Part shown: piece by piece, positions 5,443 to 8,159 of the stretch
Numbering within the stretch: position 1 is the stretch's first letter
Layout of the letters: each line of letters opens with the position of its first letter
Source of the DNA: Pirellulales bacterium
GTDB taxonomy: Bacteria; Planctomycetota; Planctomycetia; Pirellulales; Thermoguttaceae
Reading direction: 5' to 3'
Length of the DNA: 8,159 nt
Assembly (NCBI GenBank): GCA_030642635.1
Contig: DAOWNK010000140.1
Location: forward strand, 1-8,159
Notes under the pieces: model-generated
Databases searched by the model: none
What the model was told of the DNA's origin: nothing
The model's input: only the letters and a program-made list of their open reading frames with translations
Translations under genes and position numbers: made by a program

Positions 5443-8159
5443 TTATGTCACAATCAAGTCCTCACCCGGCGTTTTCAGCAGCCGGTCGATCTCGGGCATC
5501 AGACCGTAGGACAACGCAAGCAACTTGATTGGATGAACGGTCGGCTTGGTGGTTCCCTGTTCCATTTGTATTTTGCATGCACTGCACTCGGTCACCCCGG
5601 CCTGGATATTGGGGTCTCGCAGCCGCGAGATCAATGCCCGGCCGGCACGCAGGCTGCTGCGATAGTTCGCCCGTTTCAGCCCAAAGGCGCCGGCCATGCC
5701 GGAGCAGCCTTCTTCAAGATGCTCTACGCGCAGGCCGGGTATCAATCCCAACAGGTTCTCGCCCGGCGAGCCGACCTCAAGCGCCTTCAGATGGCATGGC
5801 TGATGGTATCCTAATGCGGCATTGATCGGTTTCAGATCGAGTTGCAACTTGCCGCTCGTGTGCATTTTCCACAGATAGCTGCACGCCTGACTGGTGTTTT
5901 CGGCTACCAGCCGGGCATCGTCGTCGTCGATCAACTGCGGATACTCGTGGATCAGGCACAGCGTGGCCGACGGCTCGGTCGTCACCACGTGGTATCCTTG
6001 CCTGACCGATTCGGCCAACAGTTCGATGTTCCATGCGGCCAGCCGCCTGGCCTGGTCGAGTGCACCGCAGGCGATAGAGATCATTCCAGAGGGTTTTTGC
6101 CGCGGAGGAACGTAGATCGCCACGCCGTTGTGTTCCAGCACGGCGACAAGCGCCGAGGCCAATTGCGGATCGTGACGGTTGGCGTACATGTCGATGAAAT
6201 ATACAACCTTCTGTCCGCCGTGGCGTGTATGGCGTGTAAGCCGGCGTCTGGTCGCGCGGCGAATGAACGACCGGGACGTTACCCGTGGCAGCTTCCGGCC
6301 CTGGGCAATCCCGAGCGTTTTTTCCATAATCCATCGCATCTGGCGGTTGCCGACGGCCCAGTTCGTCACGGGACTGAACAGGCTGCCCAACGCGCTTAAA
6401 GTGTCGATGTGTGTGATTACCCAATCGGTCGGCCGCAGACCGTTGGAGCTGACGTACGCAGCTTTGCCGTCACGCATAATTCCGGGGATATCGACCCCTG
6501 CCGGGCACTCCAGCCGGCACATGTGGCAATGGACGCACAGATCGGCAATCGCCTTGAACTCATCGCCGGTAAGTGTCTCCAAACCGATCCGACCGGTTAG
6601 CACCCCTCCGATCAGATTGGCCTTTGCCCGCGGAGAGGACTCCTCGCTCGGCGAGATGCGGAGGATCGGGCACATTCGCACGTCGGCGGCTTGTGTGCGA
6701 CATTCACCGCAGCGGCTGCACTGCGCCACCGCGTCGGAGGGTCGCGTCGGGTCCCAATCCAATTGCAATTCGACCAGGTCGCGAAGCACCGATGATTCTT
6801 CCTCATCGGCCGTGTGGTTTATTTGACGTGTGGCGGCCGACACGGCCGTGGCACGGGCATCTTGCCCGTGTTGTTGCAGAGCAGGGATTGTCAGATGCAG
6901 GTTGCGTGTGAGCAGTTCGGGATCGTCGCCGACGATCTTGCCCGGATTGAAGATGTTCTCCGGGTCGAATATCTCCTTAACTTGGCGGAAGACTTCGTAC
7001 AACGGCCCGACCTGCCTGCTGATGAACGCCGTGCGGCTCAGCCCGCATGCGTGCTCGCTGGTGATCGTCCCGCCCGCGTCGAACACCTCCTGGTAGAGTT
7101 CATCGGCAAGGCGTCGCATTCGCTGCACATCGCCCGGGTCGGACAAATTTAACAGCGGCCGGATGTGGAGTTGTCCCTGGCCGACATGAGAGAACAACGC
7201 CGCCGTGACCTCCAGTCGCTTGAGCACGTTCTGCACCCGCACCAAAAAATCCGGCAGAATCTCCGGCGGCACCGCCACGTCTTCAATCACAGGGATCGGA
7301 CGGCTCGGCCCCATGACCGGGTACGACATTTTGGGCACCTTGTTCGACAGACGCCAAAACAACTCCATTTCGTTCCGATCGAATGCCGAGCGGGCGCCGA
7401 ACGCCAATCGTTCTCGGTGCCATACTTCCTCGATCAATTCTTCAAGCCGCCGGCGAACCTCCAGCGGCTCGTCGCCGTCCAACTCGACCAACAACACCGA
7501 TTCGGTTTCCGGAGGTATAAGCAGATCAAATCGGACCTCGGTTTCACGGGCAAGGCTGATATACCGACGGTCTATCAGGTCACATGCGGTAGGGTGATGT
7601 TCCAATATCCGCAGCGCCGCCCGGGCCGCCTTCTCGATGCCGTCGAACAACAACATCGCAACACCGCGATGCCGCGCCGGCGCGTCGGTGTCCAGTTCGG
7701 CCTCTGTGATCAACGCCAAGGTGCCCTCCGAGCCGACCAACAATCTGGCAAGGTCCAGGTACCCATCACCCAGCACATTGTCAAAATTAGTGGCACGGGC
7801 ATCTTGCCCGTGTTTTCGCCGCAGCACTGGCGATACGCCAGTGGCACCTAACTTATCAGTTTGTGTCTGACGAACCTCTAGCACGTCGGAAAGGTCATAT
7901 CCACACCGGCCGGTCGGACATTTCGGTCGGTGCCGACGGATCAACTCCGCATGTTCGTCCAGCAGCACGGCCAACCGGCCGACCAACTCTCGCTTTCGCT
8001 GATTGGTTTGGACATCGGCGCCGCCGGCGATCGGTTCGCGGCCGACCTCGATCAGTTCTCCATCGGCGGTGACCACCTGTAGTCGGCGGACGTGGCGACG
8101 TGTCGATCCGTACCGCAACCATCGGCTGCCGGCGGCGTCTACCGCGATCATGCCGCCTA
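5443..8159 (-). CDS. FAD-linked oxidase fused to Fe-S protein (D-lactate/D-2-hydroxyglutarate dehydrogenase type), 5' partial
   Basis: The frame is open through the right edge, so the N-terminus and first part of the FAD domain are missing. Numbering starts at the Met at 8151. Residues 1-155 are the rest of the FAD-binding domain (GGMIAVDAAG, then LLVGSEGTLALI at 137-148). Residues 160-405 are the FAD-oxidase C-terminal domain, with SHVGQGQLHI (321-330), EHACG (366-370) and FDPENIFNPGKI (395-406). A GlpC-like half follows with two 4Fe-4S motifs, C478/C481/C484/C494 and C539/C542/C545/C549, then a CCG-type domain (HQPCH 783-787, EEGCSG 814-818, TECSACK 854-860). This order matches the YdiJ-like family, which oxidises a D-2-hydroxyacid and passes electrons from flavin through Fe-S clusters to an acceptor. 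The substrate cannot be decided here. Two palindromic repeats are translated within it at residues 101-121 and 428-435. Confidence 0.9.
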   Translation of the reverse strand, partial: GGMIAVDAAGSRWLRYGSTRRHVRRLQVVTADGELIEVGREPIAGGADVQTNQRKRELVGRLAVLLDEHAELIRRHRPKCPTGRCGYDLSDVLEVRQTQTDKLGATGVSPVLRRKHGQDARATNFDNVLGDGYLDLARLLVGSEGTLALITEAELDTDAPARHRGVAMLLFDGIEKAARAALRILEHHPTACDLIDRRYISLARETEVRFDLLIPPETESVLLVELDGDEPLEVRRRLEELIEEVWHRERLAFGARSAFDRNEMELFWRLSNKVPKMSYPVMGPSRPIPVIEDVAVPPEILPDFLVRVQNVLKRLEVTAALFSHVGQGQLHIRPLLNLSDPGDVQRMRRLADELYQEVFDAGGTITSEHACGLSRTAFISRQVGPLYEVFRQVKEIFDPENIFNPGKIVGDDPELLTRNLHLTIPALQQHGQDARATAVSAATRQINHTADEEESSVLRDLVELQLDWDPTRPSDAVAQCSRCGECRTQAADVRMCPILRISPSEESSPRAKANLIGGVLTGRIGLETLTGDEFKAIADLCVHCHMCRLECPAGVDIPGIMRDGKAAYVSSNGLRPTDWVITHIDTLSALGSLFSPVTNWAVGNRQMRWIMEKTLGIAQGRKLPRVTSRSFIRRATRRRLTRHTRHGGQKVVYFIDMYANRHDPQLASALVAVLEHNGVAIYVPPRQKPSGMISIACGALDQARRLAAWNIELLAESVRQGYHVVTTEPSATLCLIHEYPQLIDDDDARLVAENTSQACSYLWKMHTSGKLQLDLKPINAALGYHQPCHLKALEVGSPGENLLGLIPGLRVEHLEEGCSGMAGAFGLKRANYRSSLRAGRALISRLRDPNIQAGVTECSACKIQMEQGTTKPTVHPIKLLALSYGLMPEIDRLLKTPGEDLIVT
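6221..6238. repeat. 9-bp tandem duplication in the oxidoreductase gene
   Basis: TGGCGTGTA occurs twice in a row (6221-6229 and 6230-6238). On the coding strand it gives the repeated residues TRHTRH (639-644). This is the basic linker between the ferredoxin-like part and the CCG-type part. The unit is three codons long, so the frame is kept. Confidence 0.5.
6848..6872. repeat. Dispersed hairpin repeat, copy 2, translated as HGQDARAT
   Basis: CACGGGCA (6852-6859) and TGCCCGTG (6863-6870) form a perfect 8-bp stem with a TCT loop. The 25 bases 6848-6872 are identical to 7790-7814. Read on the minus strand in the gene's own frame, 6870-6847 encodes HGQDARAT (residues 428-435). It lies in the linker between the FAD-oxidase domain, which ends near residue 408, and the first Fe-S motif at 478. 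It is flanked by a 10-bp palindrome, CACGGCCGTG (6841-6850). The second hairpin seen with copy 1 is absent. Confidence 0.85.
7789..7847. repeat. Composite double-hairpin repeat, copy 1, translated in frame
   Basis: Two perfect 8-bp stems with 3-nt loops stand side by side: CACGGGCA/TGCCCGTG with loop TCT (7794-7812), and CACTGGCG/CGCCAGTG with loop ATA (7825-7843), joined by 12 nt. The 8-bp sequence AGTGGCAC occurs at both ends (7789-7796 and 7840-7847), exactly 51 bp or 17 codons apart. On the coding strand the element gives residues 103-121, including ATGVSPV and HGQDARAT. It sits between GYDLSDVL (84-91) and the conserved GSEGTL, a place where a surface loop of variable length is expected. 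Confidence 0.85.

Noticed and set aside
6658..6718. Nine-residue gap between the third and fourth cysteines of the first Fe-S motif as a defect
   Set aside because: As I recall, YdiJ-like proteins also have a stretched first motif ending in MCP, so this looks like a family trait.
1..8159. CRISPR array, tRNA or rRNA genes
   Set aside because: No regularly spaced direct repeats and no tRNA- or rRNA-like sequence were seen; all repeats found are isolated palindromes.

Overview
The window looks like a chromosomal segment of a GC-rich planctomycete or close relative. The main reason is a palindromic repeat family whose translation reads HGQDARAT, which I recall as common in planctomycete genomes and proteins; no database was searched. 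GTG starts with good Shine-Dalgarno sites and repeat-rich spacers fit this.

Layout: bases 1-529 hold no convincing gene but contain GC-rich hairpins, a 152-bp nested palindrome that resembles a MITE, and a small inverted repeat. Two plus-strand genes follow: a single-domain response regulator (530-946) and a complete pyruvate:ferredoxin oxidoreductase, nifJ (1021-4578), 74 bp apart. Next is a short spacer with a two-way terminator. The rest is on the minus strand: a PIN-domain (VapC-like) toxin (4659-5132), its overlapping 67-residue partner (5122-5325) with a promoter at 5387-5415, and a large FAD/Fe-S oxidoreductase (5443 to the right edge, 5' end missing).

Function: the large oxidoreductase belongs to the D-lactate / D-2-hydroxyglutarate dehydrogenase type, a GlcD-like flavin half fused to a GlpC-like iron-sulfur half. 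If its substrate is D-lactate, its product pyruvate would feed NifJ, which makes acetyl-CoA, CO2 and reduced ferredoxin or flavodoxin. The toxin-antitoxin pair sits between these two metabolic units as an independently transcribed module.

The most unusual signal is that two copies of one hairpin repeat lie inside the oxidoreductase gene, in the same orientation and reading frame, so that each adds HGQDARAT to the protein without breaking it. One copy is in a loop of the FAD domain and the other in the linker to the Fe-S domain.
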